A stretch of 64,000 nucleotides of DNA from Pseudomonadota bacterium (GCA_018242445.1 JAFEBW010000060.1:1-64000), one strand, 5' to 3'. Numbered from the stretch's first letter, positions 35,852 through 46,829 are shown. A program made the numbers and translations. The notes: a model not told the origin generated them from the sequence alone.

Positions 35852-37726
35852 ATGTCCAGCACCCCACCCGTCACCCAGCCCAGCCTGCTCTATCGCTTCG
35901 TACGCGGTTGCTGGCGGCTGCTGGATTTCTCGCGCCGGCTGGCGATGAATCTGGTCTTTCTGCTCATCGTGTTCGCGGTACTGGCCGCGCTGCTCGCCGA
36001 ACGCCCGGCGCTGCTCGACCGCACCGCGCTGGTGATCGCGCCGGATGCACGCCTGGTCGAGCAGTACAGCGTCGATCCGGGGGCGATGGCGCTGCAGCGC
36101 GCCTTCGGTCAGGGCGCGAAAGAAGTGCGCCTGCGCGACATCCTGCGCGCGCTGGCGGCGGCGAAGACCGACCAGCGCATCGAGCGCATCGTCATCCGCC
36201 CGGACTTGATCCAGGCCGGCGGCGGGCTGGCGCAATTGCGCGAGGTCGCGCGTGCGTTGCGTGAGGTGCGCGACTCCGGCAAGGAAGTCATCGCCTATGC
36301 CGACAACCTCGACCAGAAGAGCTATCTGCTGGCCGCGCAGGCCAACACCATCTACCTCAACCCGTATGGCAGCCTCATGATGCAGGGGCTGGGCAACTAC
36401 CGCCTGTATTACCGCGAGGGTTTGCAGGACAAGCTCGGCGTGGACGTGCACCTATTCCGCGTGGGCGAATACAAATCGGCCGCCGAACCCTACATCCTCG
36501 ACGCCGCCTCCGACGACGCCAAACAGGCCGACCTGTACTGGATGAACGACCTGTGGCAGCGCTACCTCGCCGACGTCGGCAAGGCGCGCGGCATCGACCC
36601 GGCCAAACTTTCCGCCGACATCGACAGCCTCGCCGCCGGCGTGCTGGCCGCGCATGGCGACATGGCGCAGTGGGCGCTGGACGAGCACCTCGTCGATGCG
36701 CTCAAGACCGAAGATCAGGTCGAGGCGATCCTCGAGAAGAAGGGCGTGGCCGATGCCAGGCAGCACAGCTTCCGGCAGGTCAGCCTCGATGATTACCTCG
36801 CGCGCATCGGTCCCACTTACACAGGTCAGTCCGGCAACACCATCGCCATCGTCGTCGCTTCCGGCGAGATCAGCAGCGGCATCCAGCCACCGGGTAAGAT
36901 CGGCGGGCAATCCACCTCGGCACTGATCGAGCAGGCGCGCAACGACAAGCGCACCAAGGCGCTGGTGCTGCGGGTGGATTCACCCGGCGGCGAAGCGTTC
37001 CCGTCCGAACAGATCCGCCGGCAGATCGAGCTCACCCGCGACGCCGGCATCCCGGTGGTGGTGTCGATGGGCAATGTCGCCGCTTCGGGCGGCTACTGGA
37101 TCTCGATGAATGCCAACCGCATCTATGCCGACCCTTCCACCATCACCGGCTCGATCGGCATCTATGGGCTGGTGATGAACGCCCCGCGCGTGCTCGACAA
37201 GCTCGGCATCCATTCCGACGGCGTGGGCACCACGCGCTGGGCGGGCGCGTTCGACGCCACCCGCCCGCTCGATCCGGCGGCCGCCGCGTTGATCCAGGCC
37301 GGCATCGAGCACGGCTACGCGCAGTTCATCGGCAACGTCGCCAGGGCGCGCGAACGCACGCCAGCGCAGATCGATCAAATCGCGCGCGGGCGCGTGTGGA
37401 GCGGCGCGCAGGCGAAGGATCGCGGCCTCGTGGACGATTTCGGCGGGCTACGCGATGCGATCGCCGGCGCGGCCGCACTGGCCCATCTGGGCAATGGCCG
37501 CTACCGGGTGCATTACGTGGAAAAACCGATGTCCGCCTTCGCCCGCCTGTTCTCCAATTTCGACGACAGCCAGAGCCGCGTGCACGCCTTGCTCGCCGCC
37601 AGCGGCATCGGCAGCCTGGTGTTGCCAGCGCAGGCGCAGGATCAGATCACGCAAACACTCGACTGGTTGCATGATCTGCGCGGCAAGCCCTACGGCATGC
37701 TCGCGCACTGCTTGTGCGGGTTGTAG
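35852..37726 (+). CDS. sppA: Signal peptide peptidase SppA, long (67K) form
   Basis: 624-residue inner-membrane serine protease that degrades cleaved signal peptides. One N-terminal transmembrane helix (LAMNLVFLLIVFAVLAALLA) is followed by tandem ClpP-like halves. The Lys/Ser dyad is split between halves as in E. coli: lysine in FRVGEYKSAAEPY near residue 209 and serine in MGNVAASGGYWIS near 413. Length matches the double-domain form. Monocistronic; preceded by palindromic repeats. Confidence 0.96.
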   Translation: MSSTPPVTQPSLLYRFVRGCWRLLDFSRRLAMNLVFLLIVFAVLAALLAERPALLDRTALVIAPDARLVEQYSVDPGAMALQRAFGQGAKEVRLRDILRALAAAKTDQRIERIVIRPDLIQAGGGLAQLREVARALREVRDSGKEVIAYADNLDQKSYLLAAQANTIYLNPYGSLMMQGLGNYRLYYREGLQDKLGVDVHLFRVGEYKSAAEPYILDAASDDAKQADLYWMNDLWQRYLADVGKARGIDPAKLSADIDSLAAGVLAAHGDMAQWALDEHLVDALKTEDQVEAILEKKGVADARQHSFRQVSLDDYLARIGPTYTGQSGNTIAIVVASGEISSGIQPPGKIGGQSTSALIEQARNDKRTKALVLRVDSPGGEAFPSEQIRRQIELTRDAGIPVVVSMGNVAASGGYWISMNANRIYADPSTITGSIGIYGLVMNAPRVLDKLGIHSDGVGTTRWAGAFDATRPLDPAAAALIQAGIEHGYAQFIGNVARARERTPAQIDQIARGRVWSGAQAKDRGLVDDFGGLRDAIAGAAALAHLGNGRYRVHYVEKPMSAFARLFSNFDDSQSRVHALLAASGIGSLVLPAQAQDQITQTLDWLHDLRGKPYGMLAHCLCGL

Positions 37727-37745
37727 ATCGTTCTTGCGGCAGGCG

Positions 37746-38027
37746 TCACGGCGAGGCCGGCGACGCCGCACTCGCCGGACTGGCACCCTCGGCGGCATCG
37801 AGTTGGCGGTTTTGCGACTGGAAAGACTGCTCGACCGTGCCTTCCACGCCCTTGGCCTTGTCGAGCGGCTTCTGGATGGTGTCGCGCAGTTCGGTGTTCT
37901 GGCTGGTGGCCGGCGCCTGCGTGCGCGCATCGACCTGCGCGGATGCGGCTGGGGGCGGACTGGAGCCGCAGGCCGACAACACCAGCACCAACGCGATCGA
38001 CAACGATGGAAGGGTGCGACGCGGCAT
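37746..38027 (-). CDS. Small lipoprotein
   Basis: 93-residue predicted lipoprotein: signal peptide MPRRTLPSLSIALVLVLSAC with lipobox LSAC (lipidated Cys20), then a low-complexity Pro/Ala/Gln stretch and a helical segment (RDTIQKPLDKAKGVEGTVEQ) ending in repeated SPAS. No family recognised. It converges with sppA and is divergent from the SDR gene. Confidence 0.7.
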   Translation of the reverse strand: MPRRTLPSLSIALVLVLSACGSSPPPAASAQVDARTQAPATSQNTELRDTIQKPLDKAKGVEGTVEQSFQSQNRQLDAAEGASPASAASPASP

Positions 38028-38089
38028 GACGGTGTCTCCGATGCGTGATCGGCAGCTATGCTAGCGCACACGCGCACACGGGACGAACG

Positions 38090-38866
38090 ATGAACAACCC
38101 TCGCTGGCGGCTGGATGGACAGGTGGCGCTGGTGACCGGCGCCAGTGCCGGCATCGGCCGCGCGGTGGCGCGCGAGCTGCTGGGCTTCGGCGCCGACGTG
38201 CTGCTGGTCGCCCGCGATGCCGACCATCTGGAAGCCGCACGCGCGGAGTGCGAGGACGAATTCCCCGAGCGCAGCGCCCGCGCCTTCGCCGGCGACCTGG
38301 CCGACGAGGAATCGCGCCGCGAATTGTTCGACTGGATCGAGGACCTCGACTGCGGCCTGTCCATCCTCGTCAACAACGCCGGCACCAACCAGCGCAAACC
38401 GACGATGGACTACGCCGACGCCGAATGGCGCGCGCTGTTCGAGTTGAACCTGTTCGGCGCTTTCGAGCTGTGCCGCTACGCCTATCCCATGCTGACCCGC
38501 CACGCCGCTTCGAGCATCGTCAACATCGGCTCCGTGTCCGGCGCCACCCACGTGCGCACCGGCGCGCCCTATGGCATGACCAAGGCCGCGCTGCACCAGT
38601 TGACCAAGAACCTCGCCTGCGAATGGGCCGCCGACGGCGTGCGCGTGAACGCGGTGGCGCCGTGGTACATCCGCACCCGCCGCACCTCGCCGGCGCTGGC
38701 CGACCCGGAGTACTACGACGAGGTGATCGAGCGCACCCCGCTCAAGCGCATCGGCGAACCGGAGGAAGTGGCCGCCGCCGTGGCCTTCCTGTGCCTGCCG
38801 GCGGCGAGCTACATCACCGGGGAGTGCATCGCGGTGGATGGCGGCTTCTTGCGTTATGGATTTTGA
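38090..38866 (+). CDS. Short-chain dehydrogenase/reductase
   Basis: 258-residue classical SDR with [12 protein letters not shown] (NAD(P) loop, about 17-28), NNAG near 95, catalytic Ser in [10 protein letters not shown], Tyr/Lys in [11 protein letters not shown] (YxxxK), and [10 protein letters not shown]. Arg in VARDAD after the second strand favours NADP(H). It is closest in pattern to tropinone-reductase-like SDRs ([34 protein letters not shown]). Substrate unknown. Single gene; 168 bases without features follow before the response regulator. Confidence 0.88.
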   Translation: MNNPRWRLDGQVALVTGASAGIGRAVARELLGFGADVLLVARDADHLEAARAECEDEFPERSARAFAGDLADEESRRELFDWIEDLDCGLSILVNNAGTNQRKPTMDYADAEWRALFELNLFGAFELCRYAYPMLTRHAASSIVNIGSVSGATHVRTGAPYGMTKAALHQLTKNLACEWAADGVRVNAVAPWYIRTRRTSPALADPEYYDEVIERTPLKRIGEPEEVAAAVAFLCLPAASYITGECIAVDGGFLRYGF

Positions 38867-39034
38867 CCGCGCGACCCCGACGGCGCGGACCGGGGTTGGA
38901 TGCGCCCGCGCCAGCGGCGTCCGCGCGACGGCTGCCACCGACTCCCGGCCGTGCCCGTCAACCGCCGTGCAGCCGGATGCGCCTGTCCGCACGCCCCCTG
39001 TTGCGGCTCCGGGGCTCGCGCAGCGCAGTGCCGC

Positions 39035-39694
39035 ATGAGACTCCTGCTCGCCGAGGACGACGCCATGATCGGCAGCGCCTTGCAGGCCCTGCTGGCGAAA
39101 GACGGGCATGCGGTCGATTGGGTGCGCGATGGCGCCGCCGCCGATGCGGCCTTGCGCGCCGACAGTTACGATCTGCTCATCCTCGACCTCGGCCTGCCGC
39201 GCATGGACGGGCTGGCCGTGCTGCGCACGCTGCGCGCGCGCAAGGACACCACCCCGGTCATCATCGCCACCGCGCGCGACGGCGTGCACGAGCGCGTCGC
39301 CGGGCTCGACGCCGGCGCCGACGACTATGTCGTCAAGCCCTACGACTACGACGAATTGTTGGCGCGGATCCGCGCGCAACTGCGCCGCGCGCATGGCGGC
39401 GGGCGCTCGACGTGGCGGCATGGCGAGGTCGAAATCGACCCATCCCGGCATCTGGCGATGCGCGCCGGCCGGGTGGTGGAGCTGACGGCGCGCGAGTGGG
39501 CGGTGCTGTTGCCGCTGGTGCTGCGCGCCGGCAGCGTGCTCTCGCGCGAGCAGATCGAGGACCGCCTGTGCGGCTGGGGCCACAGCCTGTCCAGCAACGC
39601 CGTCGAGGTCTACATCCACGGCATCCGCAAAAAGCTGGGCAGCGATTGCATCCAGAACATCCGCGGCCTGGGCTATCGGATGGCCGGGCCATGA
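39035..39694 (+). CDS. OmpR-family response regulator
   Basis: 219-residue response regulator: receiver domain with acidic pocket AEDDAM, phosphoacceptor Asp in LLILDLGLPRMDG (near 51) and Lys in YVVKPYDYDEL, followed by a winged-helix DNA-binding domain (LTAREWAVLLPLVLRAG, SNAVEVYIHGIRKKLG, IRGLGYRM). ATG at 39035 matches the family N-terminus MRLLLAEDD. Its stop overlaps the kinase start (ATGA), and the target is likely to include the membrane-protein genes that follow. Confidence 0.95.
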   Translation: MRLLLAEDDAMIGSALQALLAKDGHAVDWVRDGAAADAALRADSYDLLILDLGLPRMDGLAVLRTLRARKDTTPVIIATARDGVHERVAGLDAGADDYVVKPYDYDELLARIRAQLRRAHGGGRSTWRHGEVEIDPSRHLAMRAGRVVELTAREWAVLLPLVLRAGSVLSREQIEDRLCGWGHSLSSNAVEVYIHGIRKKLGSDCIQNIRGLGYRMAGP

Positions 39695-41019
39695 AGCCGC
39701 ACGCAAGGCAACGCGGGTCGCTGATCCGCAGGCTGGCGCTGCCGCTGGCGGGCATCGTGCTGGCGGCTGCCGCGCTCCAGATCGGCGTGGCCTATCGCTC
39801 GATGCTGCAGGAGACCAACGAGGTCTTCGATTACCAGCTCAAGCAGATGGCGCAGGCGCTGGCGCTCGGCGCGGCCGAGCCCGCGAGGGGCGGTTTCGAT
39901 CGCGAAAGCGGCCAGGCGGATGCGCTCGACCTGGTCTTCCGTGAGACCACGGCGGACGGAACCTCGCGCGGCAACGCGCATGGCGCGCTGCCCCGGAATC
40001 TGCCCGCCGGATATGCCGACGTATCGACCCGGCTGGGAGAACTGCGCGCGTACACGCTCGCGATCGGCGGGCGGGAAGTGACCGTGGCCCAACGCTGGTC
40101 CGCCCGCCGCGCGCTGGCGCGCGACGTCGCCTTCGACACGCTGTGGCCGCTGGCCACGCTGGCGGTGGCGAGCCTGCTGCTGGTGATCCTCATGCTGCGC
40201 GCCGCGCTGCGGCCGATCACCGCGCTGGAACGTCAAGTCCGCCAGCGCGACCCGGCATCGCTGGCGCCCTTGCTCGATCCGGGCCTGCCGCTCGAACTCC
40301 GCCCGCTGCTGCATGCGGCCAACGATCTGATCGCACGCCTGTCGGAAGCGCTCGCCCACCAGCGCCGCTTCCTCGCCGATGCCGCCCACGAATTGCGCAC
40401 GCCGATTTCCGCCATCCGCCTGCAAAACACCCTCGTGGCCAAGGCCGACAGCGACGAGGAACGGCAACACGCGCTGGCGGCGCAGGATGCCGGCATCCGC
40501 CGCGCCTCCGTGCTGGTCGATCAATTGCTCCGGCTCTCGCGTCTGGAAGCGCCGGATGCCACGCGCCCGACGGTGCGGTTCGATCTCGCGGCCGAGGTGC
40601 ATGCGCAGGTGTCGATGCACGCATCGGAAGCACGAGCCAAAGCCATCGCCCTCACGCAATCGGGCGAGAGCATGGACATGCGCGGCGACCCTGCGCTGGT
40701 GGCGGCGGCCATCGGCAACCTGATCGCCAATGCCGTGCGCCACTGCCCGCACGGCAGCCACGTCGCCGTGACCGTGGCATGCAGCGAAGGCGATCCGGTG
40801 GTGGTCGTCGAAGACGATGGGCCAGGCATTCCAGAACACGCTCTCGCCGCGATGATGCAACCCTTCCGCCGCGGGGAATCGGCCAGCGCGCCGGGCAGCG
40901 GCCTGGGGCTGGCGATCGTGCAGGCCACCTGCGCGCGCGCCGGCTGGACACTGTATCTGGGCGCCGCAGCCGGACATGGCCTGCGCGCGACGGTGCGCAT
41001 GCGTGCGGGCGGTTCTTAA
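39691..41019 (+). CDS. Sensor histidine kinase (QseC/TctE-like)
   Basis: 442-residue inner-membrane kinase: transmembrane helix near 15-35, periplasmic domain of about 115 residues with no recognised ligand motif, second transmembrane helix near 150-170 (LWPLATLAVASLLLVILML), then HisKA with DAAHELRTPISAIR and HATPase (GNLIANAVRHCPHGS, DDGPGIP, GSGLGLAIVQA). Cognate of the overlapping response regulator. The architecture is that of QseC/PmrB/TctE sensors, which often sense metals or small acids. Confidence 0.94.
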   Translation: MKPHARQRGSLIRRLALPLAGIVLAAAALQIGVAYRSMLQETNEVFDYQLKQMAQALALGAAEPARGGFDRESGQADALDLVFRETTADGTSRGNAHGALPRNLPAGYADVSTRLGELRAYTLAIGGREVTVAQRWSARRALARDVAFDTLWPLATLAVASLLLVILMLRAALRPITALERQVRQRDPASLAPLLDPGLPLELRPLLHAANDLIARLSEALAHQRRFLADAAHELRTPISAIRLQNTLVAKADSDEERQHALAAQDAGIRRASVLVDQLLRLSRLEAPDATRPTVRFDLAAEVHAQVSMHASEARAKAIALTQSGESMDMRGDPALVAAAIGNLIANAVRHCPHGSHVAVTVACSEGDPVVVVEDDGPGIPEHALAAMMQPFRRGESASAPGSGLGLAIVQATCARAGWTLYLGAAAGHGLRATVRMRAGGS

Positions 41020-41133
41020 GCCCTGCCTCATCCAGCTTCGCCATCCTGCGGCCCGACGCCATCGCGCACCCTGCGCAACAAGCTTTTGCAAGCGCGGCGA
41101 CCCTTCCACGAATCACGCAGCAGCGAGAGTTTC

Positions 41134-41907
41134 ATGTCCGTCAACACCCTGTCCCGCGACGACGCTTCCACCGCCAGCAAGGTTCCCGAGGTCGTGCTCG
41201 GGTTCTGGATCATCAAGATCCTCGCGACCACCCTGGGCGAGATCGGCGGCGATGCCGTCACCATGTCGATGCATCTGGGCTATCTCGTCGGCACCTTGAT
41301 CTTCGCCGGCGTGTTCCTCGCCTTCGTCCGCATGCAAATCGGGCTGACGCGTTTCGATCCGTGGCTCTATTGGGGCACCATCGTCGCCAGCACCACCGTC
41401 GGCACCACGCTGGCTGATTTCGCCGACCGCTCGCTGGGCATCGGCTACACCGGCGGCACCACGTTGCTGCTGTCGTTGCTGCTGGGCTCGCTGTTCGTGT
41501 GGCATCGAACGACCGGCGACATCTCGGTCGCCAGCGTGCGCGACCGCCGGTCGGAATGGTTCTACTGGATCACCATCACCTTCTCGCAGACGCTGGGCAC
41601 GGCGCTGGGCGACTGGGTCGCCGACACCCACGGCATGGGCTATGCCGGCGGCATGCTGGTGTTCGGCGGCCTGCTCGCCGTGGTGCTTGCCTTGCATCTG
41701 GCCACGAAGACGAACCGAACGGCGCTGTTCTGGGCCGCCTTCGTGCTCACCCGCCCACTGGGCGCGGTGGTCGGCGATTTCCTCGACAAGCCCCTGGCGA
41801 AAGGCGGCCTCGACCTCAGCCGCTACACCGGATCGCTGGTGCTGCTGGCGGCGATCGCGATCCTCGTTGCGCTGCTGCCGCAACGTCCGGCGCGAACGGC
41901 GCATTGA
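41134..41907 (+). CDS. COG4705/DUF347 repeat membrane protein
   Basis: 257-residue membrane protein with four internal repeats of the DUF347 type, each beginning with a K/T-T-x-G-E/D-x-x-x-D pattern: KILATTLGEIGGDAV, TTVGTTLADFADRS, FSQTLGTALGDWVAD, LTRPLGAVVGDFLD. The acidic residue repeats in the membrane suggest a transport role, with no known substrate. It lies 114 bp after the kinase gene and overlaps the next gene by 1 bp (TGATG), so it is probably part of the two-component operon. Confidence 0.82.
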   Translation: MSVNTLSRDDASTASKVPEVVLGFWIIKILATTLGEIGGDAVTMSMHLGYLVGTLIFAGVFLAFVRMQIGLTRFDPWLYWGTIVASTTVGTTLADFADRSLGIGYTGGTTLLLSLLLGSLFVWHRTTGDISVASVRDRRSEWFYWITITFSQTLGTALGDWVADTHGMGYAGGMLVFGGLLAVVLALHLATKTNRTALFWAAFVLTRPLGAVVGDFLDKPLAKGGLDLSRYTGSLVLLAAIAILVALLPQRPARTAH

Positions 41908-42659
41908 TGCTGGCCAGGGCGCAGTCGCTGGCCGCAGCCATCGGGCTGGCCTTGTGCCTGCCGCAGGCGGCGCGCGCGCAAGCCGGCCCACCGTTGATCA
42001 CCAACGATGCGGGGACGCCCGGCCCCGGCCGGTTCGAAATCAATGTCGCGGCCGCCGGCGCCGGCGTCGGGAAGGGCTGGTCGTGGTCGATGCCGGACGT
42101 CGACATCAACTACGGGCTCGGCGAGCGTATCCAGCTATCCGTGCACGTCCCATGGGAGCATGCATCGAACCCTCGCGGGCCGCTCGATTCCGGGATCGGC
42201 GCGATCGAATACGCGATCCGCTGGCGGTTTCTCGATCGGGCGCATGCCGGGATCGACCTCGCCGTGCAACCGCACCTGCTCCTCCCGGGTTCGTCCGCGG
42301 CGATCGCCAAAGGCTTGAGCCCATCCGGCCGTGAATTCATCCTGCCCGTGCAGGCAGTGCATCGTTGGGCGCGCTTCAGCCTCGGCATCGAGCTCGCCCG
42401 ACACTGGGTCGATCGCCAGCGCGGGGCGATCCAGGCAGGCGCATTCGTCGCGATCGATTGCGCGCGGCAGTGGGAATGCCTCGGCGAGATCAACAGCACC
42501 CATGCGTTCGGCGGGCCAACGCAGACCCTGTTGGGCTTGGGTGCCCGCCGTGCCGTCTCCGACCAGCTCAAACTGATGGGTGCCGTGGAGGCGCAAGCCA
42601 ACGGCCCCGCACGCCAGCGCTCGCGGGTGGTCTACGCCGGCATCCAGTGGACGCCTTGA
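41907..42659 (+). CDS. Exported beta-barrel-like protein
   Basis: 250-residue protein with signal peptide (LAAAIGLALCLPQAARAQA). The mature part starts GPPLITNDAGTPGPGRFEINV, a sequence common in a family of outer-membrane 'transporter' or alginate-export-like proteins, and continues with alternating strands ending in a C-terminal aromatic-rich strand (VVYAGIQWTP). Probably an outer-membrane barrel of about 12 strands, which is inference. Translationally coupled to the DUF347 gene by a TGATG overlap. Confidence 0.68.
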   Translation: MLARAQSLAAAIGLALCLPQAARAQAGPPLITNDAGTPGPGRFEINVAAAGAGVGKGWSWSMPDVDINYGLGERIQLSVHVPWEHASNPRGPLDSGIGAIEYAIRWRFLDRAHAGIDLAVQPHLLLPGSSAAIAKGLSPSGREFILPVQAVHRWARFSLGIELARHWVDRQRGAIQAGAFVAIDCARQWECLGEINSTHAFGGPTQTLLGLGARRAVSDQLKLMGAVEAQANGPARQRSRVVYAGIQWTP

Positions 42660-42778
42660 CCTGCCTTGCTGCGGATTCCCGAGGCAACACGGCAAAAGCC
42701 CCGAATCCGCGAGCAGTGCGCAACACGCTTGGATGATGCGTGACGGATGAAACAGCAGGCGTTTGCTTCAGCGGCTGA

Positions 42779-43003
42779 TTGCGCAGCAGGAACCCGCGCC
42801 TGCGCGCCGAAGTGATGCAACGCATTGCCCAGCGCATCGCGCGCAAAGACTGGACACAGGCCGAGGCGGCCGCGCAAGGTGGCATCACCCAGCCGCGCAT
42901 GAACGACCTGCTGCGTGGCCGGCTATCCCGATTCTCGCTGGATGCGCTGGTGAACATCGCCGCCGCCGTGGGATTGCGTGTCGAATGGAAATCGGCCGCA
43001 TGA
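42779..43003 (+). pseudogene. 5'-truncated XRE/HigA-type antitoxin
   Basis: Up to 74 codons with a possible TTG start directly after an in-frame stop. It encodes the helix-turn-helix half of an XRE antitoxin (RLRAEVMQRIAQRI, WTQAEAAAQGGITQPRMNDLLRGRL, FSLDALVNIAAAVGLRVEW). In the family some 20-25 residues precede LRLRAEVM; here they are missing and replaced by unrelated sequence. No toxin gene is visible upstream. Likely a remnant; expression as a short repressor cannot be excluded. Confidence 0.65.
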
Positions 43004-43034
43004 CCGCACGCGCACGATTGCCAGAGGTGATGAC

Positions 43035-43265
43035 GTGAAGACCTCCGAAGACCGTTATGCCCCCATTGTCATCGATTTGGACGCGGCGCATGCGCGCTGG
43101 ATGAAACATCCGGGCTACGCCGAGGCATACGCCGCGCTCGGCGAATTGCTACACGCACGCAAGGCCGTCGGCATGACGCAAACCGACGTGACGCATGAGC
43201 TTCGCACTGGTGGCGAGCCGGACAGGATGGGCGAACCGGTGATGCAGGCGGATGCCACTGCGTAG
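43035..43265 (+). pseudogene. 3'-truncated XRE antitoxin-like fragment
   Basis: 76 codons from GTG at 43035. The first part (HPGYAEAYAALGELLHARKAVGMTQTDV) matches the start of HTH antitoxins of the RelB/HigA-partner type, with the first HTH helix begun (MTQTDVTHEL), but the recognition helix and rest are replaced by RTGGEPDRMGEPVMQADATA. It is read as a broken gene. It lies between another antitoxin remnant and tRNA-Phe, suggesting a decayed accessory segment at this tRNA. Confidence 0.5.
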
Positions 43266-43382
43266 GGCCATTCCGAAGTCGCCGACGCTGCGAAATTCTG
43301 CAAAACGGGCACCAAACGGGCACCGGTTGCGCAATCGTCAAAAGGCAGACTGACCTACTGAAACGCAAGCCATTGATTTTAT

Positions 43383-43458
43383 TGGTGGCCGGGGACGGAA
43401 TCGAACCGCCGACACGGGGATTTTCAATCCCCTGCTCTACCAACTGAGCTACCCGGCC
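43383..43458 (-). tRNA. tRNA-Phe (GAA)
   Basis: 76 nt on the minus strand with CCA encoded. The acceptor stem GGCCGGG pairs with CCCGGCC; D-loop AGCTCAGTTGGTAGAGC; anticodon stem-loop GGGGATTGAAAATCCCC with anticodon GAA; T-arm with GGTTCGATTCC. Its 3' end faces the antitoxin remnants, the usual side for integrated elements. Confidence 0.97.
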
Positions 43459-43704
43459 AACGTCGCAGCGACGTGGTCGCTGCGATGAGGTTGCGCATGA
43501 TAGTCGGCGGCGGCGCTGCGGGCAAGGTAAAGGTCAATCGACAGGTCATCGCCGATCGCGACGAAGGCTTACGATGGCTGCTTGCGTTGGCCGTCTGCGA
43601 AAGCCGCCCGCCGATCGTCTGAAAGCCCACTCCGCCAGCCGCAGCGCCGGTTTCTGCCAACGCCGTCGCGGTTGGGGCGGCGACCCTGCAATACTGTCAG
43701 GCGC

Positions 43705-45429
43705 ATGGTCATCGCCCCGCTCGCCGCTGCGCCCGTCCCGAACGCCGCTTTCGTGCGACGGCTGTCGGTGCTGTTCGTGGTGCTGATCGGCGTGCTGACC
43801 GCCATCACCGTGCGCGTCTGGCAGACCATCGACCGGCTGGAAGACGAGAGCCGCCGGGTCGCGCACACGCTCGAGGTGCAGCAGCGCACGCAGTCGGCGT
43901 TGGCGGCATTGGGATCGCTGCAAACCGATGCCGTCGTTTACGCCGTGTCCGGCGACCCGACCCGCGAGAACGATTTCGCCGACTACTCGCTGCATCTTTC
44001 CGACCAACTGCATGGCCTGGCGGATTTGACCGCCGACGACCCGCAGCAGGCCGCGCGCGTGCACGCCATGGCGGTGGCAGCGACGGCGCGCCGCGACGTG
44101 CTGGCGCAATTGATCGCCGACCGCAAGCGCAGCGGACAAGTGCAGCCGATGCCGGCGTTGCCGATCAGCCCGGCGCGCCGGCTGGCCGCCGACATCGCCG
44201 CGAGCGAGGTGACGACGATGAACGCGCGACGCGATCTGGCGCGCGTCACCGCGCGCAGCACGCGCGCCCTCACCGTGGCCGGCGCGGCGTTGAGCATCCT
44301 CTTCCTCACCCTCGCGCTGTGGCAGATCCGCCGCGCGGTGCGCAGACAAAACGAACACCAGTGCGCCATCCACGACGCCAACCTGCGCCTGCAGGCGGCG
44401 CTGGACGAATCGCGACGGCTCGGCGAGAGCATGCAGCAACTGGCCCACTTCGGCGAATTGCTGCAATCGTGCCGCGACATGGATGAAGTGCGCCGCGGCG
44501 CCCAGCAGATGCTGCCGGATCTGCTGCCCGGCCTCGGCGGTCGGCTGGCGCTGCTCAATCCCGACCAGAACCTGCTCGCGGTTGGCGTGCACTGGGGCAC
44601 GCACGGGCTGATCGCCGAATCGGTATTCCCGCCCGACGACTGCTGGGCGCTGCGCCGTGGTCAGCCTTATCCGATGGCGGGTGCGGATGCGGGTTTCACC
44701 TGCAAGCACGTGCATTACCCCAATCCGGACTTTCCCGCTTCGCGGTATGTCTGCCTGCCGCTGGCAGCGCAAGGCGAGGTGATCGGCGTGCTGACCATCG
44801 ACGCCATGCAGGACATCTGCCCGCACCAGCGCCGCCTTGCGACCGCACTGTCCGAGCAGCTCGCCTTGTCGCTGTCCAACCTGCGTTTGCAGGTGAACCT
44901 GCGCGAGCAATCCATCCGCGACCCGCTCACCGGCCTGTTCAACCGCCGCTATCTCGAGGTCTCGCTGGAGCGCGAGCTGCAACGCGCGCGGCGCCATCGA
45001 TTGCCGATGGCCGTGCTGATGCTGGACATCGACCACTTCAAGCGCTTCAACGACAGCCACGGCCACGAAGCCGGCGATGTGCTGCTGGCGCAGTTCGCCG
45101 AAACGCTCCGGCGCAGCACCCGCAACGAGGACATCGCCTGCCGCTACGGCGGCGAGGAGTTCACCGTGGTGCTGCTGGATGCCGGCGATGCCTCTGCACG
45201 CCAACGCGCGGAAGCCATACGTTCAGCCGTTGCCGCCATGGACGTCGTGCATGCCGGCGTGCGCTTGCCGAGCGTGACGGTGTCGATCGGCTATGCGGTA
45301 TTCCCCGACGATGGCACGCAACCCGACGACCTGTTGCGCCGTGCCGACGAGGCGCTGTACTTCGCCAAGCGCAACGGCCGCGACAAGGCGGCGTCGGCGC
45401 GGGAAGCCGTCGATGCCTCATCGACTTGA
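43705..45429 (+). CDS. Membrane diguanylate cyclase with GAF domain
   Basis: 574-residue protein: transmembrane helix near 15-35 (LSVLFVVLIGVLTAITVRVW), a helical periplasmic CHASE3-like region of about 150 residues, second transmembrane helix near 195 (LTVAGAALSILFLTLALW), coiled coil, a GAF-like domain with conserved cysteines in DDCWALRRGQPY and FTCKHVHYP, then GGDEF with RDPLTGLFNRRYLE, DIDHFKRFND and the active site YGGEEFTVVL. GGEEF is a functional variant, so synthesis of c-di-GMP is expected. No RxxD inhibitory site was found at the usual distance. ATG at 43705. Confidence 0.93.
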   Translation: MVIAPLAAAPVPNAAFVRRLSVLFVVLIGVLTAITVRVWQTIDRLEDESRRVAHTLEVQQRTQSALAALGSLQTDAVVYAVSGDPTRENDFADYSLHLSDQLHGLADLTADDPQQAARVHAMAVAATARRDVLAQLIADRKRSGQVQPMPALPISPARRLAADIAASEVTTMNARRDLARVTARSTRALTVAGAALSILFLTLALWQIRRAVRRQNEHQCAIHDANLRLQAALDESRRLGESMQQLAHFGELLQSCRDMDEVRRGAQQMLPDLLPGLGGRLALLNPDQNLLAVGVHWGTHGLIAESVFPPDDCWALRRGQPYPMAGADAGFTCKHVHYPNPDFPASRYVCLPLAAQGEVIGVLTIDAMQDICPHQRRLATALSEQLALSLSNLRLQVNLREQSIRDPLTGLFNRRYLEVSLERELQRARRHRLPMAVLMLDIDHFKRFNDSHGHEAGDVLLAQFAETLRRSTRNEDIACRYGGEEFTVVLLDAGDASARQRAEAIRSAVAAMDVVHAGVRLPSVTVSIGYAVFPDDGTQPDDLLRRADEALYFAKRNGRDKAASAREAVDASST

Positions 45430-45556
45430 CGGCTCTGCATCGTCGATCCGGTTCCATCGACACCAGCACGGGCAGCCTTACCGCTTCCCGCGCCTGCAGG
45501 AGGGCGTTGCAAGAAAGTCACTCTCACCTTTGGGGTGGCGTCCATCACCGTGATCG

Positions 45557-46717
<1,161 letters not shown>

Positions 46718-46829
46718 GGCGCGGCTCCTTCGATGCGGGTGCGATGTCGAAGGCGCATTGTAAATGACCGGCCGAACCGGCCGCTCCAGCCACCAACCTT
46801 GACGCCCGCCCGGCCACCCCCTACCCTTT

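Noticed and set aside
43266..43382. Attachment-site repeat of tRNA-Phe marking an integrated island
   Set aside because: No second copy of the tRNA 3' end was found within the window on the side of the antitoxin remnants.
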